Positions 19,401 through 29,104 of a stretch of DNA of 64,000 nt are shown here, piece after piece. Each line of letters starts with the position of its first letter. The stretch's first letter is position 1. The stretch lies in NCBI GenBank assembly GCA_017792345.1, contig CP051228.1:4843658-4907657 (forward strand). Reading direction: 5' to 3'. Source of the stretch: Mesoflavibacter sp. Its GTDB lineage: Bacteria; Pseudomonadota; Alphaproteobacteria; UBA8366; Aestuariispiraceae. The notes beneath the pieces are model-generated. The model was not told the origin of the DNA, ran no database searches, and saw nothing but the letters and a program-made list of their open reading frames with translations. The translations under genes and the position numbers were made by a program.

Positions 19401-20411
19401 ATGGCGGTTCGGGTTGCGATTAACGGTTTCGGTCGGATCGGCCGGTTGGTTCTGCGCGCGGCGATGGAAGCCGGCCGCAAGGACATCGAATTCGTCGCGA
19501 TCAACGATCTGGGTTCGGTTGAAGCCAACGCCCATCTGCTGAAATACGACACCGTCCACGGACGCTTCCCGGGCGATGTTTCGACCGGCGACGACTGGAT
19601 GGATCTGGGCGCGGGCAAGATCAAAGTGACCGCCGTGCGCAATCCGGCGGAACTGCCGTGGAAGGAACTGGGCATCGACATCGCCCTGGAATGCACCGGC
19701 ATCTTCGCCTCGAAGGACAAGGCCGCGGCCCATATCGACGCCGGCGCCAAGCGCGTACTGGTGTCGGCCCCGTGCTCCGGCGCGGATGCGACCATCGTCT
19801 ATGGCGTCAATGACGATACGCTGACCGCCGACCACACGGTTGTGTCGAACGCGTCCTGCACCACGAACTGCCTCGCGCCGGTCGCCGCCGTCCTGCACAA
19901 GGCCGTCGGGATCCAGCGCGGCTTCATGTCGACGATCCACGCCTTCACCGGCGACCAGCGCACGGTCGACACGCTGCACAGCGATCTGCGCCGTGCCCGT
20001 GCCGCCAGCATGTCGATGATCCCGACCTCCACCGGCGCCGCTAAGGCCGTCGGCCTGGTGCTGCCGGAACTGGCGGGCAAGCTGGACGGTACGGCCATCC
20101 GCGTGCCGACCGCCAACGTCTCGCTGATCGACCTGAAATTCGACGCCGCCAAGGCGACGACGGTTGAGGAAGTGAACAACGCGATCAAGGCCGCCGCCGC
20201 CGAAGGCCCGTTGAAAGGCGTGCTGGCGACGAATGAAGAGCCGCTGGTCTCGATCGACTTCAACCACAACCCGGCCAGCTCGACCTTCGATCTGACCCAG
20301 ACCCAGGTCGTCGACGGCACGCTGGTCCGCGTCCTGAGCTGGTACGACAACGAGTGGGGCTTCTCCAACCGCATGTCCGACACGGCCATCGCGATGGGCA
20401 AGCTCGGCTAA
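19401..20411 (+). CDS. gap: Glyceraldehyde-3-phosphate dehydrogenase, type I
   Basis: NAD-dependent phosphorylating enzyme of glycolysis and gluconeogenesis. The 336-residue protein has the Rossmann motif NGFGRIGR at 8-15, the catalytic SNASCTTNC block, and the substrate-site STGAAKAVG segment; it ends with [13 protein letters not shown] strong ribosome site (GGAAGGAG) precedes the ATG. It is transcribed with tkt and ends at a terminator, so pgk is not next to it as in many relatives. Confidence 0.98.
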   Translation: MAVRVAINGFGRIGRLVLRAAMEAGRKDIEFVAINDLGSVEANAHLLKYDTVHGRFPGDVSTGDDWMDLGAGKIKVTAVRNPAELPWKELGIDIALECTGIFASKDKAAAHIDAGAKRVLVSAPCSGADATIVYGVNDDTLTADHTVVSNASCTTNCLAPVAAVLHKAVGIQRGFMSTIHAFTGDQRTVDTLHSDLRRARAASMSMIPTSTGAAKAVGLVLPELAGKLDGTAIRVPTANVSLIDLKFDAAKATTVEEVNNAIKAAAAEGPLKGVLATNEEPLVSIDFNHNPASSTFDLTQTQVVDGTLVRVLSWYDNEWGFSNRMSDTAIAMGKLG

Positions 20412-20435
20412 GGTCGATCCGCATCGGATTGCAAG

Positions 20436-20471
20436 CGGGCCTCCGGCGGCAGCCGGGGGCCCGTTTCGTTT
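20436..20471 (+). terminator. Rho-independent terminator after gap
   Basis: CGGGCCTCCGGC and GCCGGGGGCCCG form a near-perfect 12-bp stem around a short loop (20436-20463), followed by TTTCGTTT. Confidence 0.8.
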
Positions 20472-20561
20472 GGCGCAACCCACCAGATGCCTGGCGCAAG
20501 TTTCGGGTGTCGCGGTCTCGGCGGCACGGCTAAGGTCGCCTGTCCCTGACGAGAGAATCAC

Positions 20562-21503
20562 ATGACCCAGACGACCGGAACCGCCCGGGCGATGACGCCC
20601 GGAGAATGGCTGATGCTGCTGACTCTGTCCCTGATCTGGGGCGGGTCCTTCTTCTTCAACGAAATCGCGGTGCGTGAGTTGCCGACCTTCACGGTCGTCG
20701 TCGCCCGCGTCGTGCTGGCCGCAGCGATCCTGCATCTGGTCTTGATCGCGCGCGGACAGCGCCTGCCCATGACCGCCGCCGTCTGGTTAGCCTTCTTCGG
20801 CATGGGCCTGCTGAACAACGCGGTTCCGTTCAGCCTCCTGGTCTGGGGGCAGACCCACATCACCTCCGGACTGGCGTCGATATTGAACGCGATGACGCCC
20901 CTTTTCACCGTGCTGGTCGCCCATATCGCAACCAGCGACGAAAAACTGAATGCGGGCCGGGTCCTGGGTGTCGTCGTCGCCCTGTCCGGGGTCGCGGTGA
21001 TGATCGGGGCCGACGCCCTGGTCGGTCTGGCGGACGATGTCCTGGCGCAGCTCGCCTGCGTCGCGGCTGCCGTATCCTATGCCTGCGCCGGGATCTTCGG
21101 GCGCCGCTTCCGCCGCCTCGGTCTGACGCCTTTGGCCACCTCGACCGGTCAGGTCACGGCGTCCAGTTTGCTGATGCTGCCGCTGGTGCTGCTGATCGAC
21201 CAGCCCTGGACCCTGCCCATGCCCAGCCTGGCCGCCATCGGGGCCCTGCTGGGGGTCGGCATCCTGTGCACGGCCATCGCCTATCTGCTTTACTTCCGGA
21301 TCCTGTCTTCGGCCGGAGCGACCAGTATTTCCCTGGTCACCTTTCTGGTGCCGGTCAGTGCGATCCTGCTGGGCGTCGTCTTCCTGGGCGAGGTGTTGGA
21401 AGTGAAGCATGTGCTGGGCATGGCGGCGATCGGGTTCGGCCTGGCGGCGATTGACGGGCGCCCGGCCGCAGCGCTGCGCCGCCGCTGGACGCCGGCCGCC
21501 TGA
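20562..21503 (+). CDS. EamA-family (DMT) exporter
   Basis: A 313-residue membrane protein with ten predicted helices arranged as two EamA repeats. The LTLSLIWGGSFFFNE start of helix 1 and the LLFYFRILSSAGATSIS region of the second repeat are typical. Family members export amino acids, purines or other metabolites; the substrate here cannot be read from sequence. It is separated from gap by the terminator and probably has its own promoter in 20472-20561. Confidence 0.9.
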   Translation: MTQTTGTARAMTPGEWLMLLTLSLIWGGSFFFNEIAVRELPTFTVVVARVVLAAAILHLVLIARGQRLPMTAAVWLAFFGMGLLNNAVPFSLLVWGQTHITSGLASILNAMTPLFTVLVAHIATSDEKLNAGRVLGVVVALSGVAVMIGADALVGLADDVLAQLACVAAAVSYACAGIFGRRFRRLGLTPLATSTGQVTASSLLMLPLVLLIDQPWTLPMPSLAAIGALLGVGILCTAIAYLLYFRILSSAGATSISLVTFLVPVSAILLGVVFLGEVLEVKHVLGMAAIGFGLAAIDGRPAAALRRRWTPAA

Positions 21504-21627
21504 CACCGGTTGCTTGAAACCCGATGACTCGCCTGCCACTTAATGGTATAAAGATTGCTAGAGCGTATAGGTCCGGGTCGTCAGAAGGCGGTCCGACAGA
21601 GCCGACAGAAGTGGAAAGGCCAGCGCC

Positions 21628-22737
21628 ATGTCGCTGTTCACGCCCCTGATCAATGCCATCACCGGGTCCTCTGGGACCAGCGGTGTGTCCAGCATTTTGA
21701 GCGCGGGTACGCGGGGCCAGAAGCTGGGATCCGGCACCAGCGCCGTCGCCAATATTCAGCGCACGCTCGACGCCGCAAAGGCGGATGCCGGCAAGCAGCA
21801 GATCATGGCGGCCGTCCAACTGCGCATTCAAGGTATCGTGCAGGGCCTGGTCGAACCCCGGGAAGTTTGGGAGAAGGTCGCCGGCTTCTCCGCGATCACG
21901 GGTCAACCCTTCACCTATACCGTCGACAATGCCGGCCAGATCGAAGTTCAGTCGCAGACGGTGGACGACCTGTCCTTCGTCAACCCCGGTCAGCGCGAGG
22001 CGATGCGCGCCGCGCTCAACCGTCTCGATGAGGTTCGCAGCGCAGTCGACACTGTCGTGACCAAGGCCAATCTGCGCTCGACATTGACCGGCGCGGTCGC
22101 CCGGATCGATCAACTGGAGCTTCATGCCCCGGCCGAGGCCCAGTGGGAACGCGATTTTCAAACGGTCAAGAAGCTGGGGCGGCCCGTTCTTGTGGGTCTC
22201 AGCCCGGACGGCAATCTGCGCGCGATCAATCAGCTCGAATCGAATTTCGACTATGTCGAAGACCCTGCCAAACGCCTGAAGCTCCAGGCGGCCGGCCGCG
22301 AACTGGCCAACATCCTGGACGGCACCACCAGCGCCACCAAGAGCTGGCACTACGAAGCCTTGGGCAACAAGCTGGAAAAAGACGATTATTTCCTGGATGT
22401 GGACACCAACAACGAGATCGTTGTCCGCCGCAACCGCGACCGGCGCGGCGTGTCCGCCGTCCGACCGCTGTTTCAGCAGGCCGGGAACAGCGATTTCCAC
22501 ATTATCCCGGAATTTCTGAAGGCGACATCCGAGGACAACCGGATTTTCAAGGCCAATTGGGAACGGGAGGCCGCCGCGCTGATCCAGGCGAAGAAGCCCT
22601 TCCATCTGGAGATTCAGGGCGACCGCGTCATCGTGCGGGAAACCAATTTTGCCTCCGTCCGCCGCCTCGATATCCTGAACTCGGTGACCGGCGGGGCGGC
22701 GAAGGTCGGTCAGGCGACCGTCAACATCATCTCCTGA
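21628..22737 (+). CDS. Unknown 369-residue soluble protein
   Basis: I do not recognise this protein. It has no signal peptide or membrane helix. The N-terminal 45 residues are Ser/Gly-rich and probably flexible. Residues 45-190 look mainly helical, with an ARIDQLELHAPAEAQWERDF stretch. The C-terminal third is mixed alpha/beta and charged, with YFLDVDTNNEIVVRRNRDRRG. Codon use and GC match the neighbours, so it is not obviously foreign. It stands alone between two opposite-facing genes, with a TATAAA box near 21546-21551 as a possible promoter. Confidence 0.75.
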   Translation: MSLFTPLINAITGSSGTSGVSSILSAGTRGQKLGSGTSAVANIQRTLDAAKADAGKQQIMAAVQLRIQGIVQGLVEPREVWEKVAGFSAITGQPFTYTVDNAGQIEVQSQTVDDLSFVNPGQREAMRAALNRLDEVRSAVDTVVTKANLRSTLTGAVARIDQLELHAPAEAQWERDFQTVKKLGRPVLVGLSPDGNLRAINQLESNFDYVEDPAKRLKLQAAGRELANILDGTTSATKSWHYEALGNKLEKDDYFLDVDTNNEIVVRRNRDRRGVSAVRPLFQQAGNSDFHIIPEFLKATSEDNRIFKANWEREAAALIQAKKPFHLEIQGDRVIVRETNFASVRRLDILNSVTGGAAKVGQATVNIIS

Positions 22738-22769
22738 TCCCGAGATCCAGACGACCGGAAAGCGTCGGC

Positions 22770-23222
22770 TCAATCCGGCGGCATGCCTTTCGAACGCAAT
22801 TCACCGACCGCCTTGTCGTTTTTCCTCAGATCGCTCATCCCCATCCCGCGCAGGACATTCGGTGCCTTGCTGAACTGGACATTCTCGTAGGCGACGATCT
22901 CGACCATATTCCCCCAAGGGTCTCGGAAATCCAGGAACCGCCGGTCTTCGACTGCCACGCCCGCTTCCGTCAGCAGGGCGCGGAACCGTTCCTTGTCATC
23001 GACCACCAGACCGAAATGACGGCCACTCTGCTTATCGGTCGGGTCGGCCTTGGACAGGGCGATGAACTGATCGCCCAGATCGATGAAGGCGTCGGCCTCG
23101 CTTTTGCCCCGCAATTTGACCTCGAAGAACTGACCATAGAAAGCCAAGGCCGCATCGATATCCCCGACTTCGATGGCGACATGGTTGATCCCGACCGCCC
23201 GCACTTTCGCTGTTTTAGTCAT
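22770..23222 (-). CDS. VOC-superfamily (glyoxalase-fold) protein
   Basis: A 150-residue protein of the glyoxalase/bleomycin-resistance/dioxygenase fold: INHVAIEVGDIDAALAFYGQFF at the start and a second half containing FGLVVDDKERF and DPWGNMVEIV. The metal ligands (His in NHVAIEV, His in GRHFGLV, Glu in MVEIV) are present. The reaction is unknown. It is convergent with the upstream unknown gene and shares no obvious operon. Confidence 0.85.
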   Translation of the reverse strand: MTKTAKVRAVGINHVAIEVGDIDAALAFYGQFFEVKLRGKSEADAFIDLGDQFIALSKADPTDKQSGRHFGLVVDDKERFRALLTEAGVAVEDRRFLDFRDPWGNMVEIVAYENVQFSKAPNVLRGMGMSDLRKNDKAVGELRSKGMPPD

Positions 23223-23294
23223 TCAATCCTCGCTTCCTGATGTCTTCGAGATATAGCGGAGACCGTCGCAGCCCGCCGCCTCGTATTTCTGTCC

Positions 23295-23326
23295 CTGAGA
23301 CCAAGCTATTCTGAGACCAAGCTATG
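23295..23326. repeat. Two 16-bp tandem units
   Basis: CTGAGACCAAGCTATT is followed directly by CTGAGACCAAGCTATG, and then by a degenerate third copy starting CTGGGACAA. They lie in the 193-bp divergent gap between the VOC gene and the TPR-sulfotransferase and may affect promoter spacing there. Confidence 0.8.
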
Positions 23327-23415
23327 CTGGGACAAACTAAGCAGGGACTGGCCGTTAAGCGGCGAACCATGTAGTCAGAGGCCCGGTCGGCACAGTCCGG
23401 AAAGGGGCATCGTCA

Positions 23416-25131
23416 ATGTCAGAGGCGGATTCCATCGTCGAGTCGGGGCGCGCCGCCCATCGGCAAGGCGCATTGGATCGCGCCGCCGAAGCCTATCGCC
23501 ACGCCCTGACGCTCGACCCCACCCATGCGCTGGCGACGGCCGGTCTCGGCGTCATCGCGCTGCAAACCGGCGATATGGCCGGAGCCGTCAATCTTCTGGA
23601 GAAAGCCGCGCGACTGGCGCCCGGCAACCCCACGATTCAGAACAACCTTGGCAATGCGCGGATCGCGGCGGGCGATGTTTCCGGGGCGGAAGCGGCATTC
23701 GACGCCGCCCTTGCCGCCGAACCCGGCCTGACCGATGCGCTCTATAACCGCGCGGTCGCCCGTCAGCGCCTCCGCCGTCGCAATGAGGCCGAGGCGGACT
23801 ACCGCGCGGTGCTGTCGCGGGACCCGATGCGGATGGACGCGGCCGTCAACCTGGCCGCCGTGCTGCGCGAGGCCGAAGATCCGGCGGCTGCGATCTCCGT
23901 GCTGGAGGCTGCGTTGCAAGACGCCCCGCCTCTGCCCGACGCGCTCATGGCGCTCTCCTCCCTCTACGAAACCGTCGGCCGGGTGGATGAAGCAGGCGCG
24001 ACGTTGGACCGTCTTCCGGCCGGATCGGCACAGGATCCGCAGGCACTTTTGGTCCGTGCGCGCATTGCGCTGCGGCGCGGCCAGGCGGAGGTCGGCCTGG
24101 CGGCATTGGAAGGCCTGAACGACGGAACCCCGGCTCCGGCGCGTCGGCAGGCAACCTATATCCGGGGGCTGCTCCTGGACCGGCAGGGCCGTTACGAGGA
24201 CGCGTTCCGGGCCTTTTCCGATGCGAACGACTTGGCCCGCGCGGGCCGGTCGGACGCGGACCGGCTGGCACAGTCCTATCGGGATAGGATCGCGGTCTAT
24301 CGGGACACTTTGCCCGGCGTATCCGAGCACGCGGCGCGATTGGCACACTCCCCGCCCCCGCCCCTGCCCTTCAACCTGGTCTTCTTCTGCGGCTTTCCGC
24401 GTTCGGGGACGACCTTGATGGAACAGGTCCTCGCGGCCCATCCGGCGACGCTGACGACGGGCGAGGACAGCCCTCTGCACCGCCTGTACGAAAATGACGA
24501 CAACCCCGGGGCCCAAAAACTTCCTTTCGATCTGCTAAAGGGGCTTTCCACCGACCGGCGGGATGCACTGCGTGCCGCGTTCGCCGAACTTGTCTCAACC
24601 CAGCTCGGTGACTGCGCCGGGCGGACCGTCATCGATAAGCTGCCGCTCAACCTGGTCGAACTGAGCACCATCGCCCTGCTGTTCCCGGAGGCACGAATCC
24701 TCGTTGCGATCCGGGATCCGAGGGATTGCGTCCTCAGCGCCTTCATGCAGCCTTTCCGGCTGAACGAGGCGATGGCCTGCCTGCTGACGCCGCAAGACGC
24801 GTCGGCACTGTATGCCGACGTCTTCGATCTCTACCGGGATCAGAAGCAAGCTCTCCCCCTGGCCGTCGCGGAATACCGGTACGAAGACCTGATCGACGAT
24901 TTCGAAGGCACGCTGCGCCGGGTCATCGACTTCCTGGGCTTGGAATGGACCGACGATCTGACCCGCTACCGCGACCGGCTGGCGGGCAAGTATATCTCCA
25001 CGCCGTCCTACATGGCCGTGTCCCAATCGCTGAACCGGCGTGCGATCGGACGGTGGCAGCGTTACGAGCCTTACCTTGGCGCGGCCTTGGACAGATTGAG
25101 CGCCCATGTGACCGGACACGGATACGATTGA
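23416..25131 (+). CDS. TPR-repeat sulfotransferase
   Basis: A two-domain protein of 571 residues. Residues 1-270 form about eight tetratricopeptide repeats (A-L-x-L-x-P spacing, for example YRHALTLDPTHALA). Residues 315-571 form a sulfotransferase domain with the 5'-PAPS loop FCGFPRSGTTLMEQVL and the 3'-phosphate contact IRDPRDCVLSAF. Such fusions are frequent in alphaproteobacteria, where the target is usually unknown; peptidyl or glycan sulfation is possible. It has no signal peptide, so it acts in the cytoplasm. Confidence 0.9.
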   Translation: MSEADSIVESGRAAHRQGALDRAAEAYRHALTLDPTHALATAGLGVIALQTGDMAGAVNLLEKAARLAPGNPTIQNNLGNARIAAGDVSGAEAAFDAALAAEPGLTDALYNRAVARQRLRRRNEAEADYRAVLSRDPMRMDAAVNLAAVLREAEDPAAAISVLEAALQDAPPLPDALMALSSLYETVGRVDEAGATLDRLPAGSAQDPQALLVRARIALRRGQAEVGLAALEGLNDGTPAPARRQATYIRGLLLDRQGRYEDAFRAFSDANDLARAGRSDADRLAQSYRDRIAVYRDTLPGVSEHAARLAHSPPPPLPFNLVFFCGFPRSGTTLMEQVLAAHPATLTTGEDSPLHRLYENDDNPGAQKLPFDLLKGLSTDRRDALRAAFAELVSTQLGDCAGRTVIDKLPLNLVELSTIALLFPEARILVAIRDPRDCVLSAFMQPFRLNEAMACLLTPQDASALYADVFDLYRDQKQALPLAVAEYRYEDLIDDFEGTLRRVIDFLGLEWTDDLTRYRDRLAGKYISTPSYMAVSQSLNRRAIGRWQRYEPYLGAALDRLSAHVTGHGYD

Positions 25132-25333
25132 GGCGCCTGCCCGTGACACAAATCGGCCAATCGATGGTACCGGCGGGGCAACGTCATGATAACGGCCCGA
25201 CGGCCGCGCCGAATCGTTGCAAATGCCCCAGGGGGCGTGTAATCCCTCTGCCGGACGGTTTTCGGTTCGCGCGCCACCGGTTCCCGCCGGTTTCCCCGCG
25301 CACCATTCAGAACAAGATTAAGGGGTCCGGAAG

Positions 25334-26254
25334 ATGAAACTCACGCAAAAAGTCAAAAAAATCCTGTCGCATTATGAAAGCGACAATCCCGGGACGAAGC
25401 GCAATATCGCCTCGATCCTGATGCAGGGCAAACTGGCCGGCACCGGCAAGATGGTGATCCTGCCCGTCGACCAGGGTTTCGAGCACGGCCCCGCCCGGTC
25501 CTTCGCGCCGAATCCGGCTGCCTATGACCCGCATTACCACTATCAGCTCGCGATCGATGCCGGCCTGAACGCCTATGCCGCGCCGCTGGGTCAGCTTGAG
25601 CTGGGCGCCGACACCTTCGCCGGTCAGATCCCGACCATCCTGAAGGTCAACAGCTCCAACAGCTGGGCGGTGACCAAGGACCAGGCGATCACCGGTTCCG
25701 TCGACGACGCCCTTAAGCTGGGCTGCGCCGCCATCGGGTTTACGATCTATCCCGGTTCCGACTATGCCAACGAGTTGATCGAAGAAATCCGCGAAATGGC
25801 GGAAGAAGCCAAATCCGTCGGCCTGGCCGTGGTGATCTGGTCCTATCCGCGCGGCGGCGACCTGACGAAGGACGGCGAGACGGCGATGGATCTCTGCGCC
25901 TATGCCGCCCATCTGGCGGCCCAGCTCGGCGCCCATATCATCAAGGTGAAACCGCCGACAGCCCATCTGGAACAGCCGGATGCGAAGAAGGTCTACGAAG
26001 CGCAGAAGATCGATATCTCCACGCTGCCGAAGCGCGTCGAACATGTCATGCAGTCGGCCTTCAACGGCAAGCGCATCGTCGTCTTCTCCGGCGGCGCGGC
26101 GAAGGGCCTGGACGGTCTGTACGAGGAAATCCGCGGTCTGCGCGACGGCGGCGCGAACGGGTCGATCATCGGCCGCAACACGTTCCAGCGCCCGCGCGAC
26201 GAAGCGCTGGCCATGCTCGACCAAATCATCAAGATCTACCAAGGGAAAGCATGA
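25334..26254 (+). CDS. fbaB: Class I fructose-bisphosphate aldolase (DhnA type)
   Basis: Metal-independent, Schiff-base aldolase that cleaves or forms fructose-1,6-bisphosphate. The 306-residue protein has the KMVILPVDQGFEHGP region, and the active-site Lys lies in the HIIKVKPP motif. GGAAKG near the C-terminus binds phosphate. It is unrelated to class II FbaA. Its stop overlaps the start of the thiE-like gene (ATGA), so the two are coupled. The 202-bp gap upstream (25132-25333) shows no gene. Confidence 0.95.
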   Translation: MKLTQKVKKILSHYESDNPGTKRNIASILMQGKLAGTGKMVILPVDQGFEHGPARSFAPNPAAYDPHYHYQLAIDAGLNAYAAPLGQLELGADTFAGQIPTILKVNSSNSWAVTKDQAITGSVDDALKLGCAAIGFTIYPGSDYANELIEEIREMAEEAKSVGLAVVIWSYPRGGDLTKDGETAMDLCAYAAHLAAQLGAHIIKVKPPTAHLEQPDAKKVYEAQKIDISTLPKRVEHVMQSAFNGKRIVVFSGGAAKGLDGLYEEIRGLRDGGANGSIIGRNTFQRPRDEALAMLDQIIKIYQGKA

Positions 26255-26904
26255 CCAACCGCGTCGTCCCGCAATTGTATCTGGTAAGCCCGCCGCGCTT
26301 CGAGCCGGCGGGCTTTGCCGATTCTGTGGCGGCCGCCCTGGATGGCGGTCCCGTCGCCTGCGTCCAGCTCTGGATGCCGGAGGCCGACGACAACGAGGTT
26401 CGACGGGCCGTGAAAGCCGTCTACAAGGTCGTGCAGAACGCGAACACCGCCTTCCTGCTGAACGGGCATGTCAAACTGGCGGCCTTCATGGAATGCGACG
26501 GCGTTCATCTGGACGGCGCCGACCCCGCCGCCATTCGCGCAGCCAAGAAAATGCTGGGCGACGAGGCAATCGTCGGTGTCAGTTGCGGTACCTCTCGCCA
26601 TGCCAGCATGGAGGCCGGCGAGGCAGGTGCCGATTACGTATCCTTTGGTCCGGTCTTCGATACCGCGACCAAGGGCCTGCCCGCCGACCCGAATGCGCTC
26701 GACACGCTGGAATGGTGGGCGGAAATGATGGAAGTGCCCTGCGTCGCGGTGGGTGGCCTGACACCGGACAATATCTACCCTGTCGTGGAAACGCGCTGTG
26801 AATTCATTTGTGCGGTATCGTCGGTATGGGATCATCCCGACGGCCCCGCCGCGGCGGTCGGGGCGTTTCACGATGCTTTATCAAGGATAGAAGCAGCGAA
26901 ATGA
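26251..26904 (+). CDS. Thiamine phosphate synthase-like protein
   Basis: A TIM-barrel protein of 217 residues of the ThiE/TenI superfamily. It has the GVHLDGADP segment, GVSCGTSRHASMEA, and the phosphate-binding end ADYVSFGPVFDTATKG. ThiE joins HMP pyrophosphate to thiazole phosphate. The link to an aldolase gene rather than other thi genes is common in alphaproteobacteria, and the true substrate may differ. It is coupled to fbaB upstream and to the PAS gene downstream by overlapping stop/start codons. Confidence 0.85.
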   Translation: MTNRVVPQLYLVSPPRFEPAGFADSVAAALDGGPVACVQLWMPEADDNEVRRAVKAVYKVVQNANTAFLLNGHVKLAAFMECDGVHLDGADPAAIRAAKKMLGDEAIVGVSCGTSRHASMEAGEAGADYVSFGPVFDTATKGLPADPNALDTLEWWAEMMEVPCVAVGGLTPDNIYPVVETRCEFICAVSSVWDHPDGPAAAVGAFHDALSRIEAAK

Positions 26905-27494
26905 ACCACCCAGAAGGCCAGCCCCACGGCACCAACGCCCTGGACACCCTGAGCGCCTTCCTGAAGTTTCCTGAGACCATGTCCGTGCTGGCCCATTGGC
27001 GAGCCCTGGCGGAAACGGCCGACGGCGGTGTGCCCGATCGTCGATCTATCGACCCGACCCGCATGATCGGCTCCCTTCCCTATGTCTTCATCATGGATCG
27101 GGAGGCGGATAGCGGGAGGCTGAGATACCGGTTGGCGGGCGAACGTATCAACAGCCGGTACGACTATGGCATCATCGGGAAGTATCTGGACGACATCACG
27201 CCCGCCGAAACGATCAAGCGGGTGCAGGCCTATTTCGACCTTTGCCCGACCCGACCGGCGGTCGTTCTCCTGTCCGGGGTGCTTTACTCCGAACGGGACA
27301 AGCCCGGCTACGGCGAAAGGCTGCTGCTGCCGCTAAAGGACAGTAAGACCGGCGTCAAAGGGCTGATCGGCGTGACTTACCAGGCCAGCCTGTTCCCGGA
27401 TTCCTTTGCCGCGATGGAACAGGGTGAGCGCATGCTGAGAGTGGCCCCGCTGCATGGCGGGGATCTGGAGCAAAGCAAGGCGCCGCTGCGTTAG
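26901..27494 (+). CDS. PAS-domain protein (PAS_5 type)
   Basis: A 197-residue single-domain protein of the PF07310-like PAS family found in alphaproteobacteria. The RMIGSLPYVFIMDREADSGRLRYRLAGERINSRYG-like core is characteristic (DYGIIGKYLDD follows). It has no output domain. The ATG at 26901 overlaps the TGA of the thiE-like gene, so the sensor appears to be translated with the aldolase and thiamine-type genes. What it senses is unknown. Confidence 0.85.
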   Translation: MNHPEGQPHGTNALDTLSAFLKFPETMSVLAHWRALAETADGGVPDRRSIDPTRMIGSLPYVFIMDREADSGRLRYRLAGERINSRYDYGIIGKYLDDITPAETIKRVQAYFDLCPTRPAVVLLSGVLYSERDKPGYGERLLLPLKDSKTGVKGLIGVTYQASLFPDSFAAMEQGERMLRVAPLHGGDLEQSKAPLR

Positions 27495-27516
27495 GGCAAT
27501 ACCCAGTCCGCCTGAC

Positions 27517-28929
27517 CTATTCCGCCTGGGCAGAGGGCCGTTGCGGCATGCGGTTCCACGCGTCCAGGGCAGCGATCTTGTACGCCTCCGCCAGTGTCGG
27601 ATAGTTGAAGGTATTCTCGACGAAATATTCGAGGGTACCCTTCAGGTTCAACACGGCCTGCCCGATATGGATCAGCTCCGTCGCGCCCTCGCCGACGATA
27701 TGGACGCCCAGAAGCCGGTGCGTCTTGATGGAGAAGATCATCTTCATCATCCCGGCATCGAGGCCCATGATATGGCCGCGCGACGTCTCCCGAAACCGCG
27801 CGATCCCGCATTCATAGGAGATGCCCCGTTCCAGGACTTCCTCCTCCGTCATGCCGACGGTGGAGATTTCGGGCACAGAGTAGATGCCATATGGAAAATA
27901 GTCCGGCGGATTCTGCGCCGGCTTTCCCAGCGCGTGACAGGCCGCGATGCGGCCCTGTTCCATGGATGTCGAGGCCAAGCTGGGAAAACCGATTACGTCC
28001 CCGGCGGCGTAGATATGCGGCACCTCGGTCTGGAAAGTCGCGGCATCGACCGTCAACCGCTTGCGCTTATCCGCCGTCAGCCCCGCCGCTTCCAGGTTCA
28101 GCGTGTCCGTCGCCCCCTCGCGTCCGGCCGCGAACAGCAGCATATCCGACTTTGCGATCCGGCCGCCGCGCATATGGGCGACCACCGATCCGCCTGATTT
28201 TTCAATGCGTTCAATCTCACATCCAAGGCGCAACACGACGCCGCGATCCCGCAATTGATGGGTGAAATCCTCAATCAGTTCCCGGTCGACGAAGTCCAGC
28301 ATGCCGTCGCGGCCCTCGATCAGGGTGACCGGCACGTCCAGCGCAGAGAAGATGGTCGCGTATTCGACCCCGATGACGCCCGCGCCGATGACGGTCAGGC
28401 TGCGCGGCACATGACCGATTTCCAGTATCTCGTCGCTGTCCAGGACAGACACGCCGTCGAACGGGATGGTATCGGGCCGGAACGGTTTCGTGCCCACTGC
28501 CAGCAGGAACTTAGCCCCTTCGACGATCAAGACCTCGCCGCCTTCGCAATGGATTTCGACCTTATGAGGGTCGACGAATCGGGCCTCGCCCTTGACGGTG
28601 GTTACCTTGTTGCGGGCGAATTGGTGCTCCAGCACCTCTACCTCGTGATCCAGCGTCTTCAACAGCCGGTGCCGCAAATCGGCGGCGGAGATCTCATCCT
28701 TCACCCGATAGGCGCGGCCATAGAAGCCTCGTTCACGCCAGCCGGACAGGTTCAAGACGGTTTCGCGCAAGGTCTTGGACGGGATCGTTCCGGTATGAAC
28801 CGATACGCCGCCGACCCGGCGCCCGCGCTCCACGACCAGGGCATCGGCCCCGAACTTTGCCGCCTGGATGGCCGCGCGCCGGCCGGCCGGGCCGCTGCCG
28901 ATGACGATCAGATCGTATTTCTTCTTCAT
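27517..28929 (-). CDS. sthA: Soluble pyridine nucleotide transhydrogenase SthA
   Basis: FAD flavoprotein that moves hydride between NADPH and NAD. The 470-residue product starts MKKKYDLIVIGSGPAG at 28929, with the FAD-binding GxGxxG. In place of the redox-active CxxxxC of lipoamide dehydrogenases it has GTIPSKT, which is the mark of SthA. A central GAGVIGVEYA motif binds NAD(P), and the C-terminal dimer domain ends GTLEYFVENTFNYPTLAEAYK. The frame continues upstream to 28989 without homology. It is convergent with the PAS gene. Confidence 0.95.
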   Translation of the reverse strand: MKKKYDLIVIGSGPAGRRAAIQAAKFGADALVVERGRRVGGVSVHTGTIPSKTLRETVLNLSGWRERGFYGRAYRVKDEISAADLRHRLLKTLDHEVEVLEHQFARNKVTTVKGEARFVDPHKVEIHCEGGEVLIVEGAKFLLAVGTKPFRPDTIPFDGVSVLDSDEILEIGHVPRSLTVIGAGVIGVEYATIFSALDVPVTLIEGRDGMLDFVDRELIEDFTHQLRDRGVVLRLGCEIERIEKSGGSVVAHMRGGRIAKSDMLLFAAGREGATDTLNLEAAGLTADKRKRLTVDAATFQTEVPHIYAAGDVIGFPSLASTSMEQGRIAACHALGKPAQNPPDYFPYGIYSVPEISTVGMTEEEVLERGISYECGIARFRETSRGHIMGLDAGMMKMIFSIKTHRLLGVHIVGEGATELIHIGQAVLNLKGTLEYFVENTFNYPTLAEAYKIAALDAWNRMPQRPSAQAE

Positions 28930-29104
28930 CTGCCGAAGGCTCCCCCGAACCGTATTCCGCGCTGCGGCAAGTAGTGGCAGGGAATGCATAATCGGGCAAG
29001 CGCGGCGGGCTTGTCTTGGGTTTGCGACTTGTCATTTGCGGTTGTCTTCCCACTCGGGCATGGTCGCGCCTCGCTTCCTACCGACATTGCCGACGGAGAG
29101 TTCC

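Noticed and set aside
28868..29104. Upstream extension of the DUF2059 protein
   Set aside because: It overlaps sthA antisense and would bury the signal peptide; a GTG with a good ribosome site lies at 29105.
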